A stretch of 31,296 nucleotides of DNA from a virus. The stretch is taken from the IMG/VR virus record IMGVR_UViG_3300023179_000344, positions 1 through 31,296 of that record; one strand, written 5' to 3'. The notes under the pieces are model-generated. The model was not told where the DNA came from. It was given only the letters and a program-made list of their open reading frames with translations, and did not search any database. Positions 1 to 8,975 of the stretch are shown in pieces; position 1 is the stretch's first letter; each line of letters starts with the position of its first letter. A program made the translations under genes and the position numbers.

Positions 1-1375
1 GACTAATTTCACCTTCTTCATCAAAGATATGCTTAAGTGGTTTTGTTGGAAGTGCAATTTCAGCACAAAGATTGCTTTGCTTAACTGGTGCAACACTTTC
101 AATAAATGCACCATGTGTATTGGCATGGTCAACATTCATAAGATAAATGCGACCTGTATTCTTGCGTTCTTCCATAAACATACTAAACAGATCAATAGCT
201 TTATAAGTTTTTTTACGAATCTTGCTGTTTTTTTCAGCAGCCTCATAAAGTTGTTTAAACTTGTCTTGGTCTTGGAAGAAAGCATTGTATAAGCCTGGAA
301 CATCACTTGGACTAAAGCAGGTGATGTCCCCACCTTGGAGAAGACGCTCATACATTAACTTGTTAAATTGTACACCATAATCCATATGGCGAACACGATT
401 ATCTTCTGTTCCCTTGTTATTTTTGAGAACCAATAAATCTTCTACTTCATAATGCCATAGTGGATAATATAGAGTTGCCGCACCGTTGCGAACACCACCT
501 TGTGAACAACTGCGAACAGCAGTTTGGAAATGCTTATAGAATGGAATTAAACCTGTGTGGCTGGCGTCACCTTTACGAATTGGAGATCCAATGGCACGGA
601 TAGCCCCAGCACCAATCCCAATGCCTGCCTTTTGACTTACATATTTGACAATGGCACTACTTGTTGCATTGATACTGTCTAGACTATCGTCAGTTTCAAT
701 TAATACACAGCTACTAAACTGACGTTGTGGTGTGCGGACGCCAGCCATCACAGGAGTAGGAAGACTAATATCGTGCTTACTGATAGCATCATAATAGTCC
801 CTAACATAACGTAAACGAGTTTCTTTTGGGTATCTTGAAAATAGTGTTGCGGCAATAAGAACATAAGCAACTTGTGGAGTTTCCATGATTTGACCAGTAA
901 CACGGTTCTGCACTAGATACTTGCCACGTAGTTGCTCCATTGCAACATAAGCAAGACTACAATCACGTTCATGGTCAACGAACTTGTTAATAGTTGCCCA
1001 TTCTTCTTCGGTATAATCTGTTAAGAGCGCAGGATCATAAAATCCACTTGCAACATTCTTTTTAATAATATCAATCAATGCCCACGGATGATAGTCACCA
1101 TATACTTCTTTGCGTAGGTGATAGTTTACGAGACGACCTGCGACATATTGGTAATTAGGCGCATCTTCACTAATAAGATCAGCAGCAGCCTTAATCATAG
1201 TTTCTTGGATTTCACTGGTTTTAATGTTATTATAAAATTGAATTTGACTTCGTAGTTCTAGTTCACTTGCACTTACATTGTTGATATTTTCTGTTGCCCA
1301 GAATACTACTTTGTGAAGTTTATCAATATTCAATGGTTCTTTACGACCATCACGTTTAGTAACATTAATCGCCAT
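1..1375 (-). CDS. nrdA: Ribonucleoside-diphosphate reductase large subunit, class I (partial, C-terminus outside window)
   Basis: Class I ribonucleotide reductase alpha subunit, which reduces ribonucleotides to supply dNTPs for phage DNA synthesis. About 458 N-terminal residues are present and the rest lies beyond base 1. The first 90 residues form an ATP-cone (start MAINVTKRDGRKEPLNIDKL). The catalytic barrel follows, with the first redox cysteine in FSSCVLI and the thiyl-radical cysteine in SNLCAEIALPT near the window edge. The ATG at 1375 is preceded by AGGAAG at good spacing, and the gene follows the 1385-1843 gene by 9 bases. T4-like phages usually carry nrdA with nrdB; the partner is not in view. 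No intein or intron is seen in the visible part. The identification is firm. Confidence 0.95.
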   Translation of the reverse strand, partial: MAINVTKRDGRKEPLNIDKLHKVVFWATENINNVSASELELRSQIQFYNNIKTSEIQETMIKAAADLISEDAPNYQYVAGRLVNYHLRKEVYGDYHPWALIDIIKKNVASGFYDPALLTDYTEEEWATINKFVDHERDCSLAYVAMEQLRGKYLVQNRVTGQIMETPQVAYVLIAATLFSRYPKETRLRYVRDYYDAISKHDISLPTPVMAGVRTPQRQFSSCVLIETDDSLDSINATSSAIVKYVSQKAGIGIGAGAIRAIGSPIRKGDASHTGLIPFYKHFQTAVRSCSQGGVRNGAATLYYPLWHYEVEDLLVLKNNKGTEDNRVRHMDYGVQFNKLMYERLLQGGDITCFSPSDVPGLYNAFFQDQDKFKQLYEAAEKNSKIRKKTYKAIDLFSMFMEERKNTGRIYLMNVDHANTHGAFIESVAPVKQSNLCAEIALPTKPLKHIFDEEGEIS

Positions 1376-1384
1376 TTGATCTTC

Positions 1385-1843
1385 CTATATTTTTAATTGT
1401 TTTGCGTTTACAGTATTAATCAGTTCTGCGGTTGGACTGATTGATAGGTTATTTACAACCACTCCATCCTGGTAATTCAACGTATATAATCCACCCTCAC
1501 ACCTGACTAAATTAAGGTATTCATGTTTTTTGCGGTCACGATAAACCTCTATTACCATACTATCCTTTTCTGAATAAGAAGTAAAGTATAAAGTGTAAAA
1601 AATACCTAATGCACGTGCAGTATCATCATACAAACCACTGCTTATAAGCGTCCATGGATCAGGCCAGTGACGACAATCATCAAATTCAAGATATGGGTCT
1701 GTTAATTTGCAATTCTGCCATGCTTTAGCAACAAGATCCAAGTGATCTTTGTCTATACTACGACGAAAATCACGCCATTGTAGAATGTTGTCATGGGTTC
1801 TTGATGTAATCCACTTAGAACATATCGAAGTATCTAATAGCAT
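1385..1843 (-). CDS. Hypothetical protein downstream of the tailspike
   Basis: A 152-residue protein with no domain I recognise. It is rich in aromatic and charged residues (for example DDCRHWPDPWTLISSG), has no signal peptide and no membrane segment, and looks like a small globular cytoplasmic or virion-associated protein. Its start overlaps the 3' end of the tailspike gene by 29 bases, so the two are probably co-transcribed and translationally coupled. Genes directly behind a tail fibre or spike are often chaperones or adhesin-associated proteins. That role is a guess from position only. Confidence 0.75.
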   Translation of the reverse strand: MLLDTSICSKWITSRTHDNILQWRDFRRSIDKDHLDLVAKAWQNCKLTDPYLEFDDCRHWPDPWTLISSGLYDDTARALGIFYTLYFTSYSEKDSMVIEVYRDRKKHEYLNLVRCEGGLYTLNYQDGVVVNNLSISPTAELINTVNAKQLKI

Positions 1844-4800
1844 AATTGATAAGACCTGTACCTGTTGAATCGGTAGTGTATGTTACATCGCTGCCATTAT
1901 AACCAAATGTAACACCAACATCACTACTAAATGTCCTATCATCTTCTATACTATATAAACCACCAGAAGTCAATGTAAATTTAGCAAGTCCAGTGGCAAC
2001 ATTACTGCCTCTTGTAATAGTATATTGGAACTCAAATCCAAAATTTTCACCAAATTCATTTAATCCAGTTACGAGAGCCGCAGTAGTATTATTTGCTAAT
2101 GCCAATGTTCTACCACGTTGGTAATTGATTGTTCCCATACGCAAGCCGTAAGAATATACCCATTCAACAGCTTGTTCAACTTCACTTACATATGGTATAC
2201 CAGTGCTTGTGCTTGCCTGTGCTGCTGTTCTATCAAAACTATCACCGATACTTGCACAACCACTTATTGTAGTATCAAAATATATGATTCTATAAAATGG
2301 ATTTGCAACACCAGTGCTTTTGTTACCTACATCACGGTAATAATTACTTAAACTTAAGAAATTAGTGCTGTTTGTCATATAACAACCACTATTGTAAATT
2401 AAGTCCATTGTGCTGTTACTGATAGTAAAACCAATAGCACTTGTTCCAACAAAATACAAACCATGATAAAGGTTGCTAAATGTGCAACTATCTATAAGTC
2501 CATTGCTTGTATACTGACTACTCGGTAGATAAATTCCAACATGAAATCCATTAATTAAACAATCAGTAATATTAACATCACTTGCATATGCAAGGGCACG
2601 ACCAAGTAGCTTAACACCAGCAGTAGTGCTGCCATTAATTGGATCTGTTAAAACAGTGACAGTGCTTGTGTTTGGACCTTGGAAACGAATATTGTTTAAT
2701 GTAACACGTGTTGCGCTGTCAACTACAATACCATCATTAAGACTTTGTAATGTCATATCACTTATTGTAATATCAGTTGGTAGACTTGCACCATTTAATC
2801 CAATAAGATTTTGAATTTGTTGTAGGTCATCTGCTGTATACATAACCCATGTTGTATATGGATAGATGTATGGATTTGCTGTTTGTGTGATTTGTGTATT
2901 ATAAGTTCCTTCACCACGCAATCTTGCATAACTTGGAACATTTATACTACCACTAACAATATATTCACCTGCTGGAAAGTATAAAACTTTACGTGCTGCA
3001 AGACTTGTTGTTCTGCAATATAATTCATACATTGCACGATTAATGGCTTCTGTGTCATCTGTAACACCATCACCTCTGGCACCAAAATCTTTTACACTAA
3101 CAAAGTCATCAAGTTTTTTCTGTAAAGAACGTTGTGTAATTGTTCCACCATAACTTAAACTTTGTGTTGTCCAAGTTTGTGCATCTAAACTTGTGCTTAT
3201 ATGACCATTATCACCAATAGCATAATAAGTGCTACCAATATAACCCATACCACGATTGCTATATGTTACTGATTGTGTTTCTTTTCTAAAATAATTGTAT
3301 TGACTTGTGCTATAATAAAAGAAACCATATTGACCACCAATAACATTAGTTGTGTTATTGTCTGCAATATCATATAGATCTGGTGCAAGTGCGCTGGTTC
3401 CAAAATAGATACTTGTATAAGTCCAAGTTACTGCATCTTGTGATTTAAGATAAGTTAGACTTGTATCACCACTTACATAAAAATATGTGCCGATATAAGT
3501 AGAACCAGTTAAGTTAGCATAAGTTGTTGTTGTTTTTGTAAACCAACTAGTGCCATTTGTGCTAGTAGCAATAACACCATGATCACCTGTAACAATCCAA
3601 TAATTTGTGGACGCACCGCCTGGTGGTGTAAATGTATAATATTGTACACTGTTTAAATCACTTAGTGTGACAGTTGCACCGCTTGGATCAGTTGCACTAT
3701 TTGCAATAGCACTGCTCCATGTTGTGCCATCTGCACTGCTAACACCAATACCACCAGTTCCAACTGCAATTGCTTTATATGTTCCACCACCCAAATTAGC
3801 AACTGCAACGCTGCGAAGTTCTGCGCTTGTGCCGCTGCTACGAGAAGTCCAAGTTGTAGCATTTGGACTGGTTAGTATAGTTCCATTAGCACCTACTGCA
3901 ATCCAAGTAGTTGTGCTTAATTTTGTTATACCAATTAAGTTTTGTGAAGTTCCACTTGTACGTGCAGTAAAAGTAGTGCCAGTTGTAGATGTTAAAATAA
4001 CACCACTATCACCAACAACTACCCAAGTAGTACCATCAAAATAAACACTGTTTAAACTCGTAGATACACCACTGGTTCTTGCTGTCCACGTAGAACCTGT
4101 TCCACTAGTATAGATTCCACCACTGCCAGTTAGCACTGTAAATAAACCAGCACCATTATGGTAAATGTACTTAAAATTTTCAATAGCACTTGCTACTGTC
4201 GTGATCTTGCTTAATGTAGTGCCACTAGCATTTTTATATACATCACCCCAACTTGTAAGAGACCATGCATTTGTGCCATCATTAGTAACACTTACCAAAC
4301 CATCAACAAGGCTTCGAGTCCATGTACTACCATCAGTGCTTACATAAACTTTATTACTTTCGCATGCTGCAACAAATGAGTTACCACTACCATTAGTAAT
4401 ATAACGTAAACCCAAAACATCATAGAAACCAACACTTGTTACAGTCCAAGTTATAGCATCTGGACTTGTTATAATTCTGCCATTTGTTCCACCAGCAACA
4501 AATTTACTATTACCATATGCAATACTATAAAGAGCATCAGTTGTTCCACTGGTTTGACTACTCCAAGTTACGCCATTATTACTTGTAAAAACTTCACCAA
4601 GTTCAGTTACAAGAACAAACTTACTACTTGCATAAACAATTGCATTGATGTTAGTGTATGAAACTGCACCACTTGGTTGCCATACTGTTCCATTTGAACT
4701 ATACAACACTGTACCATTAGTTCCAACTGCTACAAAATATCCACCACCATAAGCGATATCAAGTAAATTTTGTGTAGTTCCACTTATAGTGCTGCTCCAA

Positions 4801-5147
4801 GTAGAACCATCACTACTTGTAAGAATATTACCATTACTACCAACTATTACATATATTGAACCATTACTTGCAATTGCATTATATACAGCACGTGCATTAC
4901 CAGTTTGTGGATTATAACCAGCATCACTGTTTTTAAAATCATATAAATTTGCTAAATTAAGAATATCACTGTATTCAGTGAGAATTTCTGTATTACCAGT
5001 TTGTGGCGCACCATCACTTACAAGACCGTTACCAATAAAAAGACGGCGTTCATCGACAGCATAACCTATTTCTGCCTTTGCAAGTTGTGGTAGATTTTCA
5101 AAAATTCCGCTACGATGTTGTATTCTTGAGATTTGGACAATGCTCAT
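1815..5147 (-). CDS. Tailspike / receptor-binding protein: tropism-determinant-like N-terminus, 14 beta-propeller repeats, pectate-lyase-like beta-helix
   Basis: A 1110-residue adhesin that probably sits at the baseplate and binds or cleaves a host surface polysaccharide. Residues 1-60 match the N-terminal attachment domain of Mtd-type proteins (IQHRSGIFENLPQLAKAEIGY, then RRLFIGNG). Residues 86-660 hold 14 consecutive repeats of about 40 residues of the form F-V-A-V-G-NGTILTS-DGTTW, as in YCF48/BNR-type beta-propellers. At about 679 a pectate-lyase-3-type domain begins (FVSVKDFGARGDGVTDDTEAI, then LYFPAGEYIV) and runs as a right-handed beta-helix to about 960. The last 110 residues form a separate C-terminal domain. 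No catalytic residues can be assigned by eye. A late-promoter-like CATAAATA and GAGAG precede the ATG. Confidence 0.88.
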   Translation of the reverse strand: MSIVQISRIQHRSGIFENLPQLAKAEIGYAVDERRLFIGNGLVSDGAPQTGNTEILTEYSDILNLANLYDFKNSDAGYNPQTGNARAVYNAIASNGSIYVIVGSNGNILTSSDGSTWSSTISGTTQNLLDIAYGGGYFVAVGTNGTVLYSSNGTVWQPSGAVSYTNINAIVYASSKFVLVTELGEVFTSNNGVTWSSQTSGTTDALYSIAYGNSKFVAGGTNGRIITSPDAITWTVTSVGFYDVLGLRYITNGSGNSFVAACESNKVYVSTDGSTWTRSLVDGLVSVTNDGTNAWSLTSWGDVYKNASGTTLSKITTVASAIENFKYIYHNGAGLFTVLTGSGGIYTSGTGSTWTARTSGVSTSLNSVYFDGTTWVVVGDSGVILTSTTGTTFTARTSGTSQNLIGITKLSTTTWIAVGANGTILTSPNATTWTSRSSGTSAELRSVAVANLGGGTYKAIAVGTGGIGVSSADGTTWSSAIANSATDPSGATVTLSDLNSVQYYTFTPPGGASTNYWIVTGDHGVIATSTNGTSWFTKTTTTYANLTGSTYIGTYFYVSGDTSLTYLKSQDAVTWTYTSIYFGTSALAPDLYDIADNNTTNVIGGQYGFFYYSTSQYNYFRKETQSVTYSNRGMGYIGSTYYAIGDNGHISTSLDAQTWTTQSLSYGGTITQRSLQKKLDDFVSVKDFGARGDGVTDDTEAINRAMYELYCRTTSLAARKVLYFPAGEYIVSGSINVPSYARLRGEGTYNTQITQTANPYIYPYTTWVMYTADDLQQIQNLIGLNGASLPTDITISDMTLQSLNDGIVVDSATRVTLNNIRFQGPNTSTVTVLTDPINGSTTAGVKLLGRALAYASDVNITDCLINGFHVGIYLPSSQYTSNGLIDSCTFSNLYHGLYFVGTSAIGFTISNSTMDLIYNSGCYMTNSTNFLSLSNYYRDVGNKSTGVANPFYRIIYFDTTISGCASIGDSFDRTAAQASTSTGIPYVSEVEQAVEWVYSYGLRMGTINYQRGRTLALANNTTAALVTGLNEFGENFGFEFQYTITRGSNVATGLAKFTLTSGGLYSIEDDRTFSSDVGVTFGYNGSDVTYTTDSTGTGLINYAIRYFDMF

Positions 5148-5170
5148 TAGTATCTCTCATTTTATAGAGA

Positions 5171-5178
5171 TATTTATG
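5171..5178 (-). promoter_or_regulatory. T4-type late promoter CATAAATA before the tailspike gene
   Basis: On the minus strand the sequence is CATAAATA, matching the NATAAATA late consensus of marine T4-like phages. It lies 23 bases before the tailspike ATG at 5147, leaving a short leader with a GAGAG ribosome-binding site. It overlaps the end of the nuclease gene, so the call rests on the octamer and its position. Confidence 0.5.
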
Positions 5179-5875
5179 AGTTCTCCGCATAGAACTGCCA
5201 AACTCTATCCCACCAAGTTGCAGTCCAGTCATCAAATTCATCACCAGTAATAATCCAACGTTGTGGTTCACAGTTCTTACTACACATTAAGATAACAATT
5301 TGTTTGATATCTGTGCCAAATATTTCATTATGAGCAGCAGCATAAGCGGCACCTTGAATAAAATAATCATGAATCCATTCAGTTTTTTTAGGTTTATTGG
5401 TTTGTTTATAGTCTATAATACTTGGTTTACCATTATAAACACCAACAAGGTCAGTAGTGCCAGCATAAAGCTGTGGATAATATAGTGCAGTTTCCATACC
5501 CCAAAATTCTTGAAGTTGTCCTTTAAGATATTCATCAATAATAGTATTTGCCATTTTAGCACTTTCTTGATGAACAGCATTACTACCTGTTTTTAATTCA
5601 CCATGTTCCAACCAATTTTCAAGTTGTTTGTGCATACTAGTTCCACGACCAGCGGCTTCTGTTGTGATTTGTTGTGCTTTTTCAACACCAACACGCTGTT
5701 TCCATTCACGCAATGCTATAACTTTTTCTTTTGGTTTGGTTTTGTCAAGAATAGTAGTTACGCTTGGAACAATATCACCAGTAGGTGTCAGGTATCTACG
5801 ACCTGCTTCTGTTTCTTTACGTTTAATTTCGCTATAATTATATTGTTGATTATACTTTACCAGGATATTTGCCAA
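5174..5875 (-). CDS. PD-(D/E)XK exonuclease, RecB/Cas4-like
   Basis: A 233-residue nuclease of the PD-(D/E)XK superfamily, likely processing DNA ends in phage recombination or replication. The core motif is visible in the middle: GTTDLVGVYNGKPSIIDYKQ supplies the catalytic Asp (TTD) and the D-Y-K pair, and a QGAAYAAA helix follows, as in RecB-family nucleases. An N-terminal helix (GRGTSMHKQLENWL) matches the family's first conserved helix. No ATG lies before the conserved region; the reading frame begins at TTG (5875), inside the last codons of the gene upstream, with only a weak GGGA nearby. The exact start is therefore unsure. The product is probably cytoplasmic even though it sits among structural genes. 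Confidence 0.82.
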   Translation of the reverse strand: MANILVKYNQQYNYSEIKRKETEAGRRYLTPTGDIVPSVTTILDKTKPKEKVIALREWKQRVGVEKAQQITTEAAGRGTSMHKQLENWLEHGELKTGSNAVHQESAKMANTIIDEYLKGQLQEFWGMETALYYPQLYAGTTDLVGVYNGKPSIIDYKQTNKPKKTEWIHDYFIQGAAYAAAHNEIFGTDIKQIVILMCSKNCEPQRWIITGDEFDDWTATWWDRVWQFYAENS

Positions 5876-6195
5876 GAGATATTTGTCCCATCAGTTGATA
5901 TACGACTGATAGTATAACCCAATTTGGCAAAGTTGTCAATAACACTTTGCATTTGTCCAGTGGCAAGCGCATTGGCTGTGCTTGTTTGCCAAGCAGTATA
6001 ATATTGTGTAGCTAGTGTCATTGGTGTTCCAACAACAGTATTACCATTTAAGGCAGTTGTTGTAGTTTTGTTTACAGTAACGGTAACATTACCAGCAGTA
6101 ACTGCTCGCAATACATTTAGATTTAACAATGCAATTTCTGTTTCGGTTGCTACGCTTGTTACACTTTGTGTTCTGGCATTTGTTGCTGTAAACAT
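5857..6195 (-). CDS. Hypothetical small Thr/Ala-rich virion-type protein
   Basis: A 112-residue protein rich in Thr, Ala, Val and Asn (MFTATNARTQSVTSVATETE), a composition typical of small phage structural proteins. I recognise no family. The C-terminal third (QSVIDNFAKLGYTISRISTDG) looks like a small alpha/beta domain. The ATG at 6195 has a GTGGAAAA ribosome-binding site. Its stop overlaps the next gene's TTG start by 19 bases. It sits in the structural block between a nucleotidyltransferase-like gene and the RecB-type nuclease, so a virion role is likely but not shown. Confidence 0.75.
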   Translation of the reverse strand: MFTATNARTQSVTSVATETEIALLNLNVLRAVTAGNVTVTVNKTTTTALNGNTVVGTPMTLATQYYTAWQTSTANALATGQMQSVIDNFAKLGYTISRISTDGTNISWQISW

Positions 6196-6214
6196 ATTAT
6201 TTTTCCACTAATAT

Positions 6215-7147
6215 TTAGGATACACTTTTGCTTTTTGTTTTGCCGCCTGCTTGTCTTTTACGTCTGCCAGCACAATGTGCTTTCTGGCTAAAACCTTTTG
6301 GATGACTGCAATTAATACTTTTCTTATATTTTTTAGTCCATGTTTCAGTTATTTTCTGCATGGATTTTTTAACTTTATATTTTTTACCATCAACAATAAA
6401 GTATTCCAAACCTTTTTCACGTGCAGTTCTCAAAGCACCACTAAAGGCATTACCTTCACTTAAACTTAAATCATTGTCAATTGCTTTTAGATGTGCGTCA
6501 TTTAGTTTGTTAAGATCACCTTCATTACGAAGTAACTTAAAAGCGAGATTTTCAACACCAAATTCACCCTCACGCTCTAATCCACTTTGGCGAAGTTTCT
6601 TAATACGTTCTTTTAAACGTTTTATAGTTGCACGGTCACCACTTTCTACCGCTTGGTCTATTTCAGCATGTAGATGTTCAAACTTGTCTTGAATGTTTGT
6701 AGTGTCTGGATTTGCTACAATTGTTTTAGGAAATTTAATCCAATTATTATTATAAATGCTGTAAATACCATTTGATATATGCTTTTCGTCACTGCGTTGA
6801 ACATACACTTCTACGGCGTGACCATAAATGCTTATATCATGTTGATCATTAAATGCACCTTTTTTAGCCATAAACAATTGGTCAAGGTCTTCTTCGCAAG
6901 GACCATTTACATCAGCAACAAGATGTAGGTCAATATCACTATCTGCATTATAATTATAACTTGCATTACTTCCACTTATTGTTATATCAGTTAATTGTAG
7001 ATTTGGAATGTTTATAAAATCAACAAATGCTTTGGCAATCTTAAACAATGCAAGACGGACTTCTGGTTTAAGGCGATTGTTTTCCCATAAATCAGGATTC
7101 AACTTGTCATGAAATTTTGTAAGTTGTTCTAAATCACCAATGCGCAT
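6215..7147 (-). CDS. Nucleotidyltransferase (DNA polymerase beta-like fold) with Cys/His C-terminal tail
   Basis: A 310-residue protein with an apparently intact nucleotidyltransferase active site: GSNASYNYNADSDIDLHLV gives the GS signature (G59-S60) and the D71-x-D73 metal pair, and HAVEVYVQ supplies a third carboxylate (E113). Such enzymes transfer an NMP to a protein, antibiotic or RNA; the substrate here is unknown. A charged helical region follows (residues 150-215). The basic C-terminus carries CSHPKGFSQKAHCAGRRKRQ, a Cys/His element that could bind metal or nucleic acid. It lies among virion genes, 12 bases after the 7160-7591 gene, which suggests it may be packaged or act on a virion or host target late in infection. 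Confidence 0.78.
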   Translation of the reverse strand: MRIGDLEQLTKFHDKLNPDLWENNRLKPEVRLALFKIAKAFVDFINIPNLQLTDITISGSNASYNYNADSDIDLHLVADVNGPCEEDLDQLFMAKKGAFNDQHDISIYGHAVEVYVQRSDEKHISNGIYSIYNNNWIKFPKTIVANPDTTNIQDKFEHLHAEIDQAVESGDRATIKRLKERIKKLRQSGLEREGEFGVENLAFKLLRNEGDLNKLNDAHLKAIDNDLSLSEGNAFSGALRTAREKGLEYFIVDGKKYKVKKSMQKITETWTKKYKKSINCSHPKGFSQKAHCAGRRKRQAGGKTKSKSVS

Positions 7148-7159
7148 AAGGTATTTAGA

Positions 7160-7591
7160 TTAAAAACGTGATGCTCTTGCAGCCATTTTATCAACCGTTG
7201 CACGTTCTGGACTACGACCATTACCTATTGGAGCACTGCTTTGTTCTGGTTCTGGCGCAGGTTCTGGCATAGGTGCGGCACCGCCTTGTTCTGCTCCAAG
7301 ATCACCTTCTGGTTCACCCATTGGTTCCGCATCAAAGTCATCACTTTTACCAATAGTGATGTAATCTTCATTAGCATCACCAATTAGTTCATCAAGTGCA
7401 GGAAATTGTTTTTTCAAACCTTCTAATGCTTCCCAGTTAAAACTATAACCAGCATTATTCATAAGATTTGTGATGTTACGCATTGGAATTTTTGTGCCAG
7501 GTTCTGTCTTATTTTGCAAATATTGCAAAATTGTCATCAAAGTTCCTACTTGACTACGAACAAAATCTGGCGCAACTTCCAAGAGTTTCAT
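7160..7591 (-). CDS. Hypothetical structural-block protein with acidic Pro/Glu-rich tail
   Basis: A 143-residue protein. The first 85 residues look globular and helical (QVGTLMTILQYLQNKTEPGTKIPMRNITNLMNNAG). The rest is a low-complexity acidic tail rich in Pro, Glu, Gly and Ala (MPEPAPEPEQSSAPIGNGR). The ATG lies 2 bases after the upstream gene's stop, so the two are surely co-expressed. Both share a disordered P/A/G-rich C-terminus, which suggests they act together, perhaps as scaffold or capsid-associated proteins. I do not recognise a named family. Confidence 0.78.
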   Translation of the reverse strand: MKLLEVAPDFVRSQVGTLMTILQYLQNKTEPGTKIPMRNITNLMNNAGYSFNWEALEGLKKQFPALDELIGDANEDYITIGKSDDFDAEPMGEPEGDLGAEQGGAAPMPEPAPEPEQSSAPIGNGRSPERATVDKMAARASRF

Positions 7592-7593
7592 TA

Positions 7594-8511
7594 TTAAACT
7601 CTCTTACCACGACCTAATTCGGCAGTTCCGCCAGCGGCACTATCAGCAGTATCTAAATCACCGCCATCACGTGGAGGCATTGGTGCTGCACCTGTATCAA
7701 CTGGTTCAGCAGTAGGAGCAGGTGCTCCACCTAAATCACCAACTGGTGCGGCACCCATTGGTTGTGCACCATAAACACCACGTGCTGCATTATCAAGTGT
7801 ATCACGTGCTGTATTTGCACTGTCAAGCAATCCTTGTAGAACTTGCTTGGTTGAATCATTAAATGAATTAGCTTGTTCCATGCCAATTTCATCCTTCATT
7901 GCACTGACAAGTGCTGGAAGTTGTTCATTTTGCATAGTGCTAATCTTTTCAACAATATCTTGAACTGTATCAGCAAGGTCACGTGCAGCCATAGTAACAC
8001 GAGCCTGTTCAATTTCACCTTCTGTTAATGCTGGTGGTAGAACAATACTTTCATTCTTTGCCATTTTTGTAGCAGTAGCATACATAACTTCTTTACCACG
8101 CTTGCCATAACGCTTTTCAAAATCACCACCACGCTTTTTAAGTGACTTTACAAAGTGTTCTTTCTTCTTTGTTTCGCCTGGTGTCAACTCACGTTCGTTA
8201 AGTTGGGTTGTGCAATATTCATTGATTGCAATCATCTTTTCTGCGAGTGCTTTACGACCTGCTGCCATTTCATTCTTCCATGTTTCAAGGACTTTTGTTA
8301 CCATAACAGCTTCCATATATTTTGGATTACGTTCTGCATGATGAACTTGTGAACTCTTACGAATTGTGTTTATTTGACTCTGAACAGTTGAAAGCATTTG
8401 GTTAACACTGCCTTCTGTTAAACTGTCAAGATTAAGCTGCCACTTATAAACTTTCTCTAATTGCTTATTAAGTTCTGCGGCAGAAAAATTACTAAATTCT
8501 TTAACAAACAT
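7594..8511 (-). CDS. Virion/prohead-associated helical protein with Pro/Ala/Gly-rich tail
   Basis: A 305-residue, mostly helical protein. Its middle carries a strongly basic conserved-looking stretch, KKKEHFVKSLKKRGGDFEKR followed by YGKRGKEVMYATATKMAKN, of a kind I recall from marine myovirus structural proteins. A coiled-coil-like helical region lies at about 170-240, and the last 60 residues are a low-complexity tail (GGAPAPTAEPVDTGAAPMPP). The ATG at 8511 has AAGGA upstream and a possible late promoter AATAAATA 20 bases before it. A scaffold or head-core function is plausible from the layout, but no motif proves it. Confidence 0.78.
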   Translation of the reverse strand: MFVKEFSNFSAAELNKQLEKVYKWQLNLDSLTEGSVNQMLSTVQSQINTIRKSSQVHHAERNPKYMEAVMVTKVLETWKNEMAAGRKALAEKMIAINEYCTTQLNERELTPGETKKKEHFVKSLKKRGGDFEKRYGKRGKEVMYATATKMAKNESIVLPPALTEGEIEQARVTMAARDLADTVQDIVEKISTMQNEQLPALVSAMKDEIGMEQANSFNDSTKQVLQGLLDSANTARDTLDNAARGVYGAQPMGAAPVGDLGGAPAPTAEPVDTGAAPMPPRDGGDLDTADSAAGGTAELGRGKRV

Positions 8512-8531
8512 TTTAATGTCCTTGTTTTAGT

Positions 8532-8539
8532 TATTTATT
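8532..8539 (-). promoter_or_regulatory. Possible late promoter AATAAATA
   Basis: The minus-strand octamer AATAAATA fits NATAAATA and lies 20 bases before the ATG at 8511, followed by an AAGGA ribosome-binding site. It sits at the 3' end of the preceding gene. In AT-rich DNA such an octamer can occur by chance, so support comes mainly from position. Confidence 0.42.
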
Positions 8540-8969
8540 GCAAAGAGAGACTTTTTTCTAATTCTCTCAACTGTTGTTCTAACAAATCAAGGTTAGTTTC
8601 CACATTTTCTAATCTATCATCCAAGATTGGATTATATTTTGTTTTTAGTCTACGTTTAAAACGTTCTTTGTCATCCAATAGCATATCTAATTGATGGTCA
8701 TAGGCAATCATTTTATGGGAATCAGTATAGCGTTTTTTACATATTAATGCTGCAAATAGTATAGCAATACGGCGTTGTTTGAAAGTAGAAATTGTTGATT
8801 TTCCTCTTTCAACATTCCATATACCATTGCTATTCTTGATTTTAATATCATTAACCACAAAAGTATTACCTACCGATTTTACAATGATATTTCCACGTTT
8901 AGACATATCATTATAGGAATCAGTGATAAACTTTGCTATTTTGTTGAATTGATATTTTTCGCTGTTCAT
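8535..8969 (-). CDS. Hypothetical protein with C-terminal coiled coil
   Basis: A 144-residue basic protein. The N-terminal 60 residues look like a small beta-rich domain (GNIIVKSVGNTFVVNDIKIKN). The C-terminus is a heptad-like helix (DDRLENVETNLDLLEQQLRELEKS) suited to oligomerisation. No family is recognised. A sigma-70-type promoter (TTGACA, 17 bases, TAAAAT) ends 6 bases before the ATG with no ribosome-binding site between, which predicts a leaderless mRNA and early expression. That is unusual inside an otherwise late region. Confidence 0.78.
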   Translation of the reverse strand: MNSEKYQFNKIAKFITDSYNDMSKRGNIIVKSVGNTFVVNDIKIKNSNGIWNVERGKSTISTFKQRRIAILFAALICKKRYTDSHKMIAYDHQLDMLLDDKERFKRRLKTKYNPILDDRLENVETNLDLLEQQLRELEKSLSLQ

Positions 8970-8975
8970 ACAAGT

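Noticed and set aside
136-351. A 71-residue minus-strand open frame within the nrdA region
   Set aside because: The nrdA frame is open through the whole region with recognisable motifs, so this is a shadow.
3667-4044. A 125-residue plus-strand open frame (and neighbours at 2118, 2626, 4165) opposite the tailspike gene
   Set aside because: It is the antisense image of the Thr/Ser/Gly-rich repeats; it has no ribosome-binding site and its low-complexity Val/Pro/Leu protein is what antisense of such repeats gives.
1815-5147. YCF48-like repeats as a photosystem II assembly auxiliary metabolic gene
   Set aside because: The repeats sit inside one protein with an attachment domain and a pectate-lyase-like helix, so they are part of an adhesin and not a photosynthesis gene.
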